Below are positions 36,118 through 47,560 of a stretch of 64,000 bases of DNA, in pieces. Below the pieces are notes generated by a model that was not told the DNA's origin, made no database searches, and saw only the letters and a program-made list of their open reading frames with translations. Source of the DNA: Hydrangea macrophylla (lineage: Eukaryota; Streptophyta; Magnoliopsida; Cornales; Hydrangeaceae). How positions within the stretch are numbered: the first letter of the stretch is position 1; every line of letters starts with the position of its first letter. The DNA lies in the NCBI GenBank assembly GCA_033977485.1, contig CM066988.1, positions 30,500,001 to 30,564,000 of the forward strand. Direction: 5' to 3'. A program made the translations under genes and the position numbers.

Positions 36118-36722
36118 TGATATGCCCAGAAATATTCTAGTACAGTCAAACCTCCACATCAACAGCAAAGGACCCGGGTTATCCAGAAAGGGAGCTGGTG
36201 GCCCACCGATCCTGAGGTCTTTTGACTATAACCGCTCGGTATGCTCACACAGCCCGGGCATGCGGCACAACAGCTCTCCATAAGGTACAGTTTGACAGCC
36301 AAGTTGCTTAGCAGTTTCCTAAATCAATCAGAAGACTAATGGAAGGTGTAAATAGTTTCCTAAGCCATTTAGGGAACCTCCCATGATTGTGCTCATCAAC
36401 TTGTAATTAGATTAGGCTTTCTTATCTAATCAATTGCCTATTACGGGTGGGCTCTTACGCCTATAAAAGGGGCCACTCACCCCCATTAGAGGGGATCGCA
36501 TTCTTAACTTAGAGAATAGCATATACAATCATCTCATACGCACACACCCGGTCGGTATTATTGGTAGTGCCACCCCAATTGTTGGCTCACCAGGCCCGCC
36601 GGTGATCTGCTAGTGAAGCGCACTGACTCACCCCACCTCATTAATGGGGCCGAACCACATGCAATTGATTGTGTCACCATATCTCTCTTCTAAATCCCTC
36701 TTACAAGTTTTTGGCATCATCA
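36118..36722 (+). repeat. E4 5' LTR (605 bp)
   Basis: Aligns with 56310-56928 with an estimated 8-10 percent difference by eye. Contains the TATA box CTATAAAAGG at 36461-36470 (copy at 56654-56663). Confidence 0.95.
36461..36470 (+). promoter_or_regulatory. TATA box of E4 5' LTR
   Basis: CTATAAAAGG, a near-perfect plant TATA box, is preserved in both LTRs. Would start the sense gag-pol transcript about 30 bp downstream. Confidence 0.75.
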
Positions 36723-36725
36723 TTT

Positions 36726-36742
36726 TGGCGCCGTCTGTGGGA
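36726..36742 (+). other. E4 primer-binding site
   Basis: TGGCGCCGTCTGTGGGA, three bases after the LTR. The TGGCGCC start is a common plant gypsy PBS type and differs from the initiator Met type of E1-E3. Confidence 0.75.
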
Positions 36743-36783
36743 ATCGACAAGTTCCTCATCAACAAAATTCTTGACTGATCAAT

Positions 36784-37249
36784 ATGCCACTGAAGACGGG
36801 TAAGAAAAACACTGCTCCAGTCAGTCAGGAGAACTTGTAGCTCGAGCAGCAGGCCGCCTCCATGACCTCCGAGCAGATGATAGCGGCGCTCGCGTAACTC
36901 CTTGAAGGCCAACGGTAGACCCAGCAGCAAATCGAAGCGCTATTGGCCTTGCAAGAGAAGCGCCCTCAATCAGAGAACCAGACTGGGAAGAGTGCCCCCG
37001 ACCGGGAGCACGCAAGAGTCCGGAACCATACCTACTCTGCGCTAGTATCCCCGTAGGATTGAGAGCACGCCCTGGATGGTGACCGTAGTAGAGCGCCCAG
37101 GCGCCCCAGGCAGCGAGCTCATACCAATTCTCATCGGGTGCAAGATGCCAGAGACATCATCAACAGGCGTCATGCCACCAAGGGGGAGGGATCAAGGCCA
37201 AAGCCCCCGGAATTAGCCAAAGACCCTCCGACCCGGAGTCAGGAAGATC
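36784..37249 (+). pseudogene. E4 Gag, N-terminal part
   Basis: ATG at 36784 (MPLKTGKKNTAPVSQEN). The frame has TAG or TAA codons at positions where a Gln-rich coiled stretch (SEQMIAALA, TQQQIEALLALQEK) suggests lost CAG/CAA codons. Hydrophilic and Arg-rich to the break. E5 is inserted after GTAGG at 37250-37254. Confidence 0.7.
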
Positions 37250-37254
37250 GTAGG

Positions 37255-38888
37255 TGACACGACTAAAAAGTTGTGCGCTCTTGTGCAACACCTAAGTGTA
37301 GGTGATCGTGCAAGTAATACTGGATAAGTCCAGGTCGATCCCACAGGGAAGGAATAGGAAGAAAATATACTAAGTTATAACCTAAAGAAAAGAAAATAAA
37401 AATGAATAATTGAAGGTGTACTAAAAAATCCTAATTAATTAAATTAAACTAAATAATGAACTAAAGCATAAAGAAACATAACTAATTAAATTAATAAAAT
37501 AAAGGTGTTGGAAACACGTGAATCCACATTAATCCTAACCATCTACCATGCATACTCATTAACGTTCTATGGAGTTCATTCCTCTTCAGTATTCCGTATT
37601 TTTCTAAAGATATAGAATCAATAGCCCTTTCATGCCCGAGACTACATCATCACAAGTGATTCAAAATACTTGAAAGACGGTTTAAAACAATGGTAATTAC
37701 TTGCACTCTAAATGGTGTTAGCATTCAAAGTGGTTTTCAAAAGTCATTGAAGAAAAGGCCTTAAGGCTTTAAGTTCTAAAAACTGTTGTGACAAACTGAG
37801 CTTATTGGGACAATTTGATGACAGATTTCTAAAACAGAAAGTCATGGAATACTTAAAAGAATCATCTCAAGATTTAACATGTTCGATCGATCGAAGCGCT
37901 CTCGATCGATCGGACAGTCATCCTTCAATCGATCGAAATGCCTTCGATCGCTTGACTGTGGCCCTGGTTCGATCGATCGAAATACCTTCGATCGATCGAG
38001 CCCAAGGTTTCTAAAGGTTGCATGGCAGAGGTTGGGAATCAATGTTTCATCACATATTCCCAACGTCTAAACTACGGAAATATAATAAAACTATTACAGA
38101 AATAGTAAAACAAGACAATCATCAACATCTAAACTAATAAACAATCAAATAGAGGGAAAGGAGAAGAAAAACCTGTAAATAATCTGAAATAAACTTGTAA
38201 ATAACTTGTAATACAGTTGAATCATCAATAATCTTCAATGAATCAATGGAAAAGATAAAAAATAACATGAATCTAACCTAAACTACTCCTAATCTAACCC
38301 TAAAACTACCCTAAACTGCTGTTTTTCGTGTTCTGGAGCGTCCTCCCTTCGTCTGGCGTCAAAACGACGTATATATAGGGTTCCTACAGAGTTTACGCAA
38401 CTTTTGGGTGAAAATAAGGTTCGATCGATCGAGCTTAGTTCGATCGATCGAAGGTTCGATCGATTGAACTCTCTTCAATCGCTTGAACTCCTCTGATTTT
38501 GACAGCTCTGCACACCGATGGGAGAATGGCCATAACTTTTTACTCGGACCTCGGATTGACCTCCCGTTTGCGGCCACGCGACCGTAACTCAAAGATCTAC
38601 ATTTTATGTCTTTGGGAAAATCTTCCAAATCTGAAGTCATCATTGTCAAAAATGGCATTTTCTCAGCTGCTTCCGTTGTTCTATCCACCAGAATCACTTT
38701 TCTTTAGCTCCACTTCATTGATTTGCATCCTAATACCTATAAAACAATGCAAAAACATATATTTTAGCATTAACACAATAAAAAGAACATTGTTATTAGA
38801 ATGCACCTAAATGTAGGGACTTTGAGGATAAAAGTATGCATAAGAACCATGTATTATGCTATAAATATGCATTTTTCACCTCGAATCA
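37255..38888 (-). repeat. E5 3' LTR
   Basis: On the minus strand TGATTCGAGGTG...GTCGTGTCA. Contains TATA CCTATATATA on the minus strand at 38371-38380, and two clusters of CGATCGATCG palindromes (37882-38002 and 38418-38482). Confidence 0.95.
37882..38002 (-). repeat. TCGATCGA palindrome cluster in the E5 LTR
   Basis: About six copies of (T)TCGATCGATCG(A) in 120 bp, with spacers beginning AAGCGCTC, AAATGCC, AAATACC. A second, smaller cluster lies at 38418-38482. Both are repeated in the other LTR (43372-43492 and 43908-43972). Confidence 0.9.
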
Positions 38889-38900
38889 CACCCCCCAACT
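38889..38900 (-). other. E5 polypurine tract
   Basis: AGTTGGGGGGTG on the minus strand, directly next to the 3' LTR, as needed to prime plus-strand synthesis. Similar AGTTGGGGGGAGT blocks recur at about 40685-40697 and 40985-40998. Confidence 0.75.
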
Positions 38901-40880
38901 AGCTCGTTGCTAGTCCCTAGCAATGAAGCGAACTACAACAGTGTTTATTTAAATCTAAGAATTGAAAACAAAAGAAAGTAAAAATCCTAAATCACTTTCG
39001 CAGGAATCGCAATTGCATTTAGCATATGCAACAAGCCTTTAAACCTCTAGGTTCCCCCTAGTGGACGAGTGTTGTCTCGTGAGGGTTTGCAGTGAATCTA
39101 CCCACAAAATTCATGTTTATGGTAATGGTTCTCATTTAAATGTTTTCAAGAAATTTTCCTCTCATTTAGCAATATAGTTAAGCTCAACAATCTCATGAAA
39201 CTCTCTAGTAAGTCATAGCAATGCAACACACATTACAGTTAATCTACTATCAAAGTCATTAGAATATTCCATACCTGTTAATCTTCAAGTGTGTGTGTGA
39301 ATGGACAACCAAAATACAAAACTTTAATTTCAAAGCTTGCATAACCTAAGATACTATCAACATGTTCATTTTGACTCAACTCTCACCGGGATTACACTCT
39401 CAAAATGAAATCACTCTGAATTAGGTGTAATAATTATCACACATGATATGGAAGCTATAAAGAGTAATTGTAAATGGAATCTAATGCTTCTCATATCTAA
39501 ATTGAAAAACGGACATTTTAGTGCAAAAAGTCTCATGAAATGATACTTTTCACTAGAAGAGCGAGATACCGTAGAGAACTCTCTCATTACCTTAACTTCA
39601 AATCCAATTTACTTAAAATCATCAGGACTTTGAAAAAGAGGTGTTAGATTAAGAAGAAAAAGGCTCGTGATATTCAATTGGGTCAAAGGATGTGATTGGA
39701 ATGTCTACTATAACTTTTCAAACTTCCCACATCTCCAATCTCTCTCTTCTTCTTTTCTTTTATTTATTTTTTTCACACTCTTCTTTTCATTCCTTTTTTT
39801 TTTCTTTTGTAACAACCATTGGCATTTTTTTTTCTTTTCTTTTTTTTTCTCATGCTTTTCTTTTTTTCTTTCATTTTTTCTTTGCCAACTTTCCCTTATT
39901 CACACTAACATACTTCTTGTTAATGCAACACATCCCAATCACACCTAAATAAAGAACTGATGCTTGAACTCCTAATTTGGAGTTATGTACAGACTTTAGG
40001 ATTATGAAGACAAGGCAATTATGATAAAATCAAGAGGTGAAGTAAAGGAATAGCATAGAGGTAGGCCAAGGCTGTATTATCCATGTATGGTCAAAAGATG
40101 GCCTAAATCATCTTCTAAGTTAATAGGATAATTCATTTCAGTAAATTCAAGAGCTCTAAAGTTTGGTAAATCCTGAACATTCTCTTCTAGTGATCAGTCA
40201 AAATGAAGAAGAAAAATGAGACTTACAACGAATTAATACGCTTTTCAAAAAGTAAGAGTAATTTTATAAAACCCTCAAAAACAATGAATGGCACAAAAAC
40301 TCACTTGGATTATTAGTCTCCACTACAGTCTCTCAAGACACCTAAGCTATGCTTACTAATCCATTTTAGCTAAGTACAAGGTTGTCACAACGTGCTCAAA
40401 GTTGTTTGAAGATTAAAAAACATAGAACATACTATAACTAAGATAGTAAAGAAACTACCATAGTATATCACATACTAATAACATACAGAAAATAACACTA
40501 ATGCATCATAACTAACTACATTAACTATGAGAGAAATACAAGAACCATTTTATTATCTTTTAAAAAAATAAATAAATAAAAATTTTAAAATTTTTGCAGA
40601 TTTTAATTTACTGAGTTACATGTTGCTAAGCAGGTATATGACACTAAAGCATAAAAACAAAGAAACGAGGCATGCAATGACTCACTCCCCCCAACTAAAA
40701 CTAAACATTGTCCCCAATGTTCTAAACTAAGCACATGGACATGTAAAGTAAAGCGAGAGAAGGAAGGATGTTACCTCGAAGCGTTAATATCCAATTTTTT
40801 TCAAGCTACCTGCAAGATCATTAGTAGCAACAAGGAAACATAGAAAAAATACAATACAACAACTCAATAAATAAATTCAG
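38901..40880 (-). other. E5 non-coding interior with homopurine tract
   Basis: No supportable gene. At 39718-39895 the minus strand is nearly all A and G (long GAAAAAAAGAAAA runs). The only ORFs there are Phe-rich translations of the pyrimidine strand. Confidence 0.7.
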
Positions 40881-42590
40881 TTAATCAAGATATTTATCAT
40901 AAAGTAACAACCGAAATTTTTGAGGATCCTCCCAATGAAATAATTTAACAGTGAGAAGAATGTTGGGGTCCTCATAAAAATGCAACTCCCCCCAACTAAT
41001 GTCAGGCTCAAGGTCAGAGGAGATGATGCAAATCCTATGGCTTCCAAATTTTTTTGGGACAGTTATAAAAGGAATACCACACTTTTTAGGAATTATATGC
41101 AAGAAACGATCTTTGGTGTTGGTAATTCCTATAACAACCTCTATTTTAATACTAAAAACAGGGGGAGGCCATGGTTCAATAAAAGGGGCAGGGTCGAAGT
41201 GATGTTCTAATGAAGCTTCACCACCCTCCGCTTGTCCTAGAACAGAATCTATGGAGATATAATCATAGGAATTGAATTTCTGTTCTATGCACATGGTTTT
41301 GGACTGGACTTGGATAAAGCTATCTATTTGGGCCTCAATGTCATAATCACTCAAGAAGGTCAAGCAGTCTAGAAGATTGCTAGCTTCTTGTTGAATTTTG
41401 AGATCATCTAAAGTGGGCCCAATATTTTCCAAGTCTTCTCTCAAAGAATTTTGAAAATTAAAATTTTGTGAAGAACATGTGCTAGTATCCTTACCATCCT
41501 CTTCCACAACACATTCTGTTTGTTCACGAATGGGGCACACATAACATTCAAGCTCAGGACGAGAGCTTTGATTGATAGCAAGGATAGGTGATGGGCAACT
41601 TGGTGACACCACCTCTTCGGTCGAAAGAGGTAAGGGTTCATGAATATCACAAGAATTTAAATCAGATTTAGATTTTTCAATTATGTCCTCTCTAGGGTCA
41701 CTTTCAAAGGTAGGGGTAGAGTCAACAGGGGACTCTTCCTTTCCTAATTGCGTGCAATCACCTAAACTCTTGTCATCTTTTAAAACCTCATTCTCATCCT
41801 TGTAACTCTCCTCACAATATATGTCATCTATTGAGGTGCTCTGGACAAAGAGATTGTGCAGTTTTATCCAGGCAGTGAAGGAGTTGATGTCTGGGGTTGT
41901 ATGTTGAGGAGAAGATGGTTCTACAACTTCATGCTCAATGGTTTGGTTTTGGAGTTCTTGTTGGGTTATCACTTTCTCAAATGAGTTGTTAACCTCACTT
42001 GGTATGAACCCATCATTGTCCTCTAATTCCATTCCATTGTTAGTGTCTTGAAATTCAGGTTGTAGCGTTGAAGGACTGGTATAGTCTTCTAAAGGTTGGC
42101 TATCAAATGCTTGTTGATATCTAGCTCCTAATTTATCAATTGCACTCTCTAGCCTTTTCATTTCACTAAGCAGCAATTCTAACATACCATTATCCTCAAC
42201 TTGGTTATTCTCCTCATTATAACTATATGAAGTTTCACCCCATTGTTGTTGGTAATAGTCCCCTTCCCATTGTGTTTGTGTACTGCAAGACTCCCCAGAA
42301 GGAAAGTCTTGGTGCATTTGGTAATCGTGGGAACTACTACTATATCCTACACTAGCATTTTGGTTATATCCCCATTGCGATTGATAGAACTCTCCAGGTG
42401 GAGGTTCTTGATACGTTTGATAACATGGGGGACTAACACGATGGTTTTCCCATTGTGGTGATTGGTAGCACTCAGGTTGATAATGTGCATCATATGTTGG
42501 TGCTTGCCAACTCGGGGTATAGTTCTCATTACCTAATGTGTACCCATTCGTGGTATTTGTGTTGTATGGAGGGTAATATGGATAAGACAT
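40881..42590 (-). CDS. Uncharacterised 569-residue protein of element E5
   Basis: The longest undamaged frame in the window, with ATG at 42590 about 150 bp downstream of the PBS. Residues 1-130 are rich in Tyr, Gln, Trp and Pro (PPYN, repeated YQSPQWE, YQSQWGYN, YQQQWGE), a prion-like low-complexity region. Around 135-165 is a short Leu-rich helix that may form a coiled coil (MLELLLSEMKRLESAIDKLG). A long acidic, Ser-rich middle follows. The last 110 residues are more ordered: FDPAPFIEPWPPPVF, IGITNTKDRFLHIIPKKCGI, WGELHFYEDPNILLTVKLFH. No zinc knuckle, DTG, RT or integrase motif. No signal peptide. The family is not one I recognise; a structural role or a captured or remodelled gag-like segment are guesses. 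Being intact in a young element suggests recent coding function. Confidence 0.7.
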   Translation of the reverse strand: MSYPYYPPYNTNTTNGYTLGNENYTPSWQAPTYDAHYQPECYQSPQWENHRVSPPCYQTYQEPPPGEFYQSQWGYNQNASVGYSSSSHDYQMHQDFPSGESCSTQTQWEGDYYQQQWGETSYSYNEENNQVEDNGMLELLLSEMKRLESAIDKLGARYQQAFDSQPLEDYTSPSTLQPEFQDTNNGMELEDNDGFIPSEVNNSFEKVITQQELQNQTIEHEVVEPSSPQHTTPDINSFTAWIKLHNLFVQSTSIDDIYCEESYKDENEVLKDDKSLGDCTQLGKEESPVDSTPTFESDPREDIIEKSKSDLNSCDIHEPLPLSTEEVVSPSCPSPILAINQSSRPELECYVCPIREQTECVVEEDGKDTSTCSSQNFNFQNSLREDLENIGPTLDDLKIQQEASNLLDCLTFLSDYDIEAQIDSFIQVQSKTMCIEQKFNSYDYISIDSVLGQAEGGEASLEHHFDPAPFIEPWPPPVFSIKIEVVIGITNTKDRFLHIIPKKCGIPFITVPKKFGSHRICIISSDLEPDISWGELHFYEDPNILLTVKLFHWEDPQKFRLLLYDKYLD

Positions 42591-42720
42591 GTTTACCCAA
42601 AATATTTAAACAAAAGAAATTTTTTCTTGTGAGAGAAAAAGTCCAATGAATTTAATTTTTTTTTTTTTAAGTAAAAGAAGAAAAATGGAAAAACTTAGTA
42701 AAATCCTAACCTAGTTGCCT

Positions 42721-42738
42721 TCCCCGGCAACGGCGCCA
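42721..42738 (-). other. E5 primer-binding site
   Basis: On the minus strand TGGCGCCGTTGCCGGGGA lies six bases inside the 5' LTR end. A classical PBS of plant Tat/Athila-type and related non-autonomous elements. Confidence 0.88.
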
Positions 42739-42744
42739 AAAACT

Positions 42745-44378
42745 TGACACGACTAAAAAGTTGTGCGCTCTTGTGCAACACCCAAGTGTAGGTGATCGTG
42801 CAAGTAATACTGGATAAGTCCAGGTCGATCCTACAGGGAAGGAATAGGAAGAAAATATACTAAGTTATAACCTAAAGAAAAGAAAATAAAAATGAATAAT
42901 TGAAGGTGTACTAACAAATCCTAATTAATTAAATTAAACTAAATAATGAACTAAAGCATAAAGAAACATAACTAATTAAATTAATAAACTAAAGGTGTTG
43001 GAAACACGTGAATCCACATTAATCCTAACCATCTACCATGCATACTCATTAACGTTCTATGGAGTTCATTCCTCTTCAGTATTCCGTATTTTTCTAAAGA
43101 TATATAATCAATAGCCCTTTCATGCCCGGGACTACATCATCACAAGTGATTCAAAATACTTGAAAGACGGTTTAAAACAATGGTAATTACTTGCACTCTA
43201 AATGGTGTTAGCATTCAAAGTGGTTTTCAAAAGTCATTGAAGAAAAGGCCTTAAGGCTTTAAGTTCAAAAAACTGTTGTGACAAACTGAGCTTATTGGGA
43301 CAATTTGATGACAGATTTCTAAAACAGAAAGTCATAGAATACTTAAAAGAATCATCTCAAGATTTAACATGTTCGATCGATCGAAGCGCTCTCGATCGAT
43401 CGGACAGTCATCCTTCAATCGATCGAAATGCCTTCGATCGCTTGACTGTGGCCCTGGTTCGATCGATCGAAATACCTTCGATCGATCGAGCCCAAGGTTT
43501 CTAAAGGTTGCATGGCAGAGGTTGGAAATCAATGTTTCATCACATATTCCCAATGTCTAAACTACGGAAACATAATAAAACTATTACAGAAATAGTAAAA
43601 CAAGACAATCATCAACATCTAAACTAATAAACAATCAAATAGAGGGAAAGGAGAAGAAAAACCTGTAAATAATCTGAAATAAACTTGTAAATAACTTGTA
43701 ATACAGTTGAATCATCAATAATCTTCAATGAATCAATGGAAAAGATGAAAAATAACATGAATCTAACCTAAACTACTCCTAATCTAACCCTAAAACTACC
43801 CTAAACTGCTGTTTTTCGTGTTCTGGAGCGTCCTCCCTTCGTCTGGCGTCAAAACGACGTATATATAGGGTTCCCACAGAGTTTACGCAACTTTTGGGTG
43901 AAAATAAGGTTCGATCGATCGAGCTTAGTTCGATCGATCGAAGGTTCGATCGATTGAACTCTCTTCAATCGCTTGAACTCCTCTGATTTTGACAGCCCTG
44001 CACACCGATGGGAGAATGGCCATAACCTTTTACTCGGACCTCGGATTGACCTCCCGTTTACGGCCACGCGACCGTAACTCAAAGATCTACATTTTATGTC
44101 TCTGGGAAAATCTTCCAAATCTGAAGTCATCATTGTCAAAAATGGCATTTTCTCAGCTGCTTCCGTTGTTCTATCCACCAGAATCACTTTTCTTTAGCTC
44201 CACTTCATTGATTTGCATCCTAATACCTATAAAACAATGCAAAAACATATATTTTAGCATTAACACAATAAAAAGAACATTGTTATTAGAATGCACCTAA
44301 ATTTAGGGACTTTGAGGATAAAAGTATGCATAAGAACCATGTATTATGCTATAAATATGCATTTTTCACCTCGAATCA
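42745..44378 (-). repeat. E5 5' LTR
   Basis: Same length as the 3' LTR (1634 bp). Minus-strand TATA at 43861-43870, palindrome clusters at 43372-43492 and 43908-43972. Confidence 0.95.
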
Positions 44379-44383
44379 GTAGG

Positions 44384-44731
44384 CATACGATTACCCAGAG
44401 CTGGAGCCGGGTTCTATCCCCGAGGTCAATACACTTCGAAGAGGAAGCCTTGTCATCTGATCCGACTTACCGCTCGGACATTAACTTGAGGACCAAGCAA
44501 GAAGACGTGAATGCTCAAATTTAGGGTTTGCAAAAACGGATCTATCAATTGAACCGCAAGCAGCGTCCTGACCATACCAATACGGAGACCGAGTCGCCCT
44601 ATACCGCTCGGGTCACCGGATTCCCCATTCCATGAAAGTTTAAGCCAGCACATCTCAGTTATTATGACAGAACAGGGAGCTCAGTGGATCACATCCGCAC
44701 CTACAGGGTCCAGATGATGTTGGTTACCACT
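44384..44731 (+). pseudogene. E4 Gag, middle part
   Basis: Resumes after E5. The end matches the start of the plant retrotransposon gag domain: TGFPIP(stop)KFKPAHLSYYDRT, then VDHIRTYRVQMMLVTT, with TGA and TAG where relatives have Arg/Lys or Gln. Interrupted at 44731 by a solo LTR. Confidence 0.8.
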
Positions 44732-46200
44732 TGATCGGCGATAAATAGTTGCCGTTTATAGTCTTACAAATACCCTTTATTAGCCCATTTCAGGTAGTTA
44801 TTAGTTATTTTTGAATAAGTATTCTAAATTTTGTAGGATTTGCAACTTTAACTTGAAAATGCACAAAAATCCAATGATTAGTGGCTTTGGAAGTCATTCT
44901 GGGCTCAAACGGTGATTCCTACGAAAGCTTAATGCAGTGGCAGCCTTGGAAAATCACATTTTTGACAAGGAATACTTTCGATTTGAGAAATTTCTCCAGA
45001 GATATAAAATATAGATCTTCGAGTTACGGATGCGTGGCTGCAAACGGCAAGTCAATCTAAGTTTCGAGCGAAACGTTATCGCAATTCTACGAAAGTCGCG
45101 CAGTGTAGTGAAAAGGAACCCGCGCGAGCGACCTGTGAAAAAACCAAAAACTCGTATTTTGTTAAATTAAAGTGCCCAGTGAAGGTGGTTTGTGCATATG
45201 ACGTTCAGAAACGTAAATACAGCAGTTTTAGTACGATTTGGCTTAGGAAAGCTTCCTAAATCCTTCCAAACTCTATATAAATCCTATTCTAAATCAATTT
45301 TGGGTTACACATCATTACACAACATTAGATACATCCATATACAGCAAAACACTTCAGCCATTGAAGAGAAAAGCAAGGCGAAGAAGAAGAAGACCAAGGA
45401 TTCCCATGGCCTCCTCCATCAACCTCTTGCCGTTCATCAATTCTATGGCCAACTAAACTCAAGATCTAGGGTTTTAATGAAACCCTAGCCAAGTAATAGG
45501 GTGTATTTTATGTTTTATTTTAGTATTATTATGTATGGATGACAGTTACATGTTTTGAGGATTTTTATAAATAAATCGTGCTTTTATTGATTAAATCGTT
45601 ACTTTCAAAGTTTACTCTTGTTTTAGATCTATTTTGATGGTAGTGTGCTCAATGATCTATGCTTGTTGTGCTTGTTTAGATTATTTACATGTAATGGTGC
45701 TTAAATTGAATTGTGCTATCGAGTATCCGAATAGTCCATGCCTAGATTAGACTGATTATACCGCAACCTTAGTTTAGTGTGGGATAATTTGTGCTAACCG
45801 AAGATGGATTATGTTGGTGCTTGAACCATAGTTATTTTCTTCACGGAGGAATTGGGCTTGTAGCTACAATTCCCCATTATCATCCAACTTAATAAGCTAA
45901 AGTAATTCGTAAATACCCTTATTATGAAGCTAGTGGTAGATTTGCAATCCTAGGTTCCTTAAACTTATTATAAAAATAATATTTAATTGCTTTCATAATT
46001 TAGATTTCCTTTTACTATTATTAGTTTAATTCAAATTAAATCCAAAATCCTTTTTTCTTAATTAACAAAATTTAGATTTTGAAAATTAAAGTGCGTAGTA
46101 TTCAATCTCTGTGGGTTCGACCTTTACTTCCACACTGTAAATCTTTTGAAAGTAAAGCATAAGTTAAGCATACTTTTATATCTTGATTTTGACAAGATCA
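44732..46200 (+). mobile_element. Solo gypsy-like LTR in E4 gag (1469 bp)
   Basis: Starts TGATCGGCG and ends GACAAGATCA, TSD CCACT at 44727-44731 and 46201-46205. TATA CTCTATATAA at 45271-45280; near the 3' end an ATCTCTGTGGGTTCGACC block typical of Tat/Athila LTRs. Its middle (about 44960-45080) is homologous to part of the E5 LTR. A small GC palindrome (GCGCAG...CGCGCGAGCG) is at 45090-45135. No internal region: it arose by LTR-LTR recombination. Removing it restores the gag frame. Confidence 0.93.
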
Positions 46201-46205
46201 CCACT

Positions 46206-47120
46206 GTTGATGAATTGTTGTGCCTGGCCTTCCCCAGCATTCTCAAGGGGCCAGCCATGTAGTGGTTCCACGCCCTCAAGCCCCGAACGGTTGATGACTT
46301 CAAGATGTTGAGCAAGCTGTTCATTAGCCAGTTTGTAGGGATGCTTGACCTATCGCAGTCGGACACTCAACTATTGACCGTCAAGCAGTGCAAGGGTGAA
46401 TCCCTAAGGGAGTATATGGATCGCTTCAATCAGCAGAGGCTCCAGATCCGTAATTTGAACGAAACAGCAGCCATCATGGCCTTCTGCTCGGGATTTCAAC
46501 ACACCAAGGTTGCTACGTCGTTCCATCGAGCCCGACCGGCAACCCTGTTGGAGCTCTCGGAGAGGGTCGAAAAATATATAGACACAGAAGAATTTTTGAA
46601 GTCCAAACGCACCGATTTCGTGGGAGACGAGTCCCCGAAAGCCAAGCGGAGGCGTGAGGGCTCTGAGAAGGGCCCGGTAAAAAAGCCCAGGCAAGACCAG
46701 CAGAGAGGAGCTCGGGATCAGCCCCAGATCGCTTTCACACCTCTAGCTCGACCAATCCACAAGGTCATGGCCGCCGCCGAGGCGCAGAGGTTACTTTAAC
46801 AACCAGCAAAAATAAAATCCCGGCCCGGGAAGAGGAATCGGGATAAGTTTTGTCGATTCCATAGAGACCACGGTCATGACACAGAGGATTGCTTCAAGTT
46901 GAAGATAGCCATAGAAAAACTGATCGAGCAGGGTCATCTAGCAGAGTACGTCGTGACAGATGGACGGCCTGCGCAAGGAGCCCAAGCTCCTGGTCAAATA
47001 CAACCATTTGGTCAAATCAACGTGATCTCTGGAGGAACGTCGGGCGGCGGGGACTCACAGTCGGCAAGGAAGAGGCATGCTCGGGCATCCCGGGCGGATG
47101 TCTGGCAACTCCAATCCACC
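46206..47120 (+). pseudogene. E4 Gag, C-terminal part with zinc-finger
   Basis: Continues the gag domain: ELLCLAFPSILKGPAM(stop)WFHALKPRTVDDF, FISQFVG, LLTVKQCKGESLREYMDRFN, AFCSGFQHTKVATSFHR, and a basic KAKRRREGSEKGPVKKPR tail. After a TAA at 46798 the same frame gives FCRFHRDHGHDTEDCFKLK, the CX2HX4HX4C-like finger diagnostic of Tat gags. Only two stops in about 300 codons. Confidence 0.88.
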
Positions 47121-47560
47121 GGCTCCCCACCGACTGATATACTGATGTTCACCTCTGACGATTTACAAGGCGTCCACTGCCCCCATGATGACCCGATGGT
47201 TGTGACGCTTTCCATAGCCAATTACGTGGTCAAGAGGGTGTTGGTGGACACAGGCATCTCGACCGATATTATGTTTGTGTCAGCATTCGATCAGCTCGAG
47301 ATGTCCAAGGATCGACTTCGCCCTGTTGCTACTCCCCTAGTGAGTTTTAAGGAATCCAACACCTAGCCGCTTGGTACCATAGAGCTCCCCGTGCTTATGG
47401 GAACTTACCCTCAGCAGGTCTCCCTGCTGTCAAACTTTGTAATAGTGGAGGCTTCGTCTGCCTACAACGTCATTCTTGGGAGGCCCACACTTAACAGAGC
47501 CAGGGCCATCGTCTCCACTCATAGCCTGACAGTTAAGTTCCTGACCCCTCAGGGACCCGG
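47121..47560 (+). pseudogene. E4 protease
   Basis: In the same frame as gag: ITFT-like ILMFTSDDLQGVHCPHDDPM, then VLVDTGISTDIMFVSAFDQL with the Asp-Thr-Gly active site, and AYNVILGRPTLNRARAIVST (flap/C-terminal part). One TAG at 47365. Would cleave Gag-Pol. Confidence 0.85.

Larger units (their letters stand above)
37255..44378 (-). mobile_element. E5: non-autonomous gypsy-like LTR element (LARD-like)
   Basis: Two 1634-bp LTRs with about 18 differences by eye (about 1.1 percent), TSD GTAGG at 37250-37254 and 44379-44383. On the minus strand: 5' LTR 42745-44378, TGGCGCC-type PBS, one 569-codon ORF, about 2 kb of non-coding DNA with a long homopurine tract, PPT, 3' LTR. No protease, RT, RNase H, integrase or gag knuckle is encoded. 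It must have been mobilised in trans. It is the youngest dated insertion here and splits E4 gag. Confidence 0.93.

Noticed and set aside
37805..38070. Paired ORFs with repeated DRS/SIDR peptides (also 43295-43560)
   Set aside because: Translations of the TCGATCGA palindrome clusters in the E5 LTRs.
39667..39952. Phe-rich, membrane-like small ORFs
   Set aside because: Translation of a long poly-pyrimidine tract in the non-coding part of E5.
45192..45488. 98-codon plus-strand ORF across the TATA region of the solo LTR
   Set aside because: It starts upstream of the TATA box and spans promoter sequence; no domain or codon bias.
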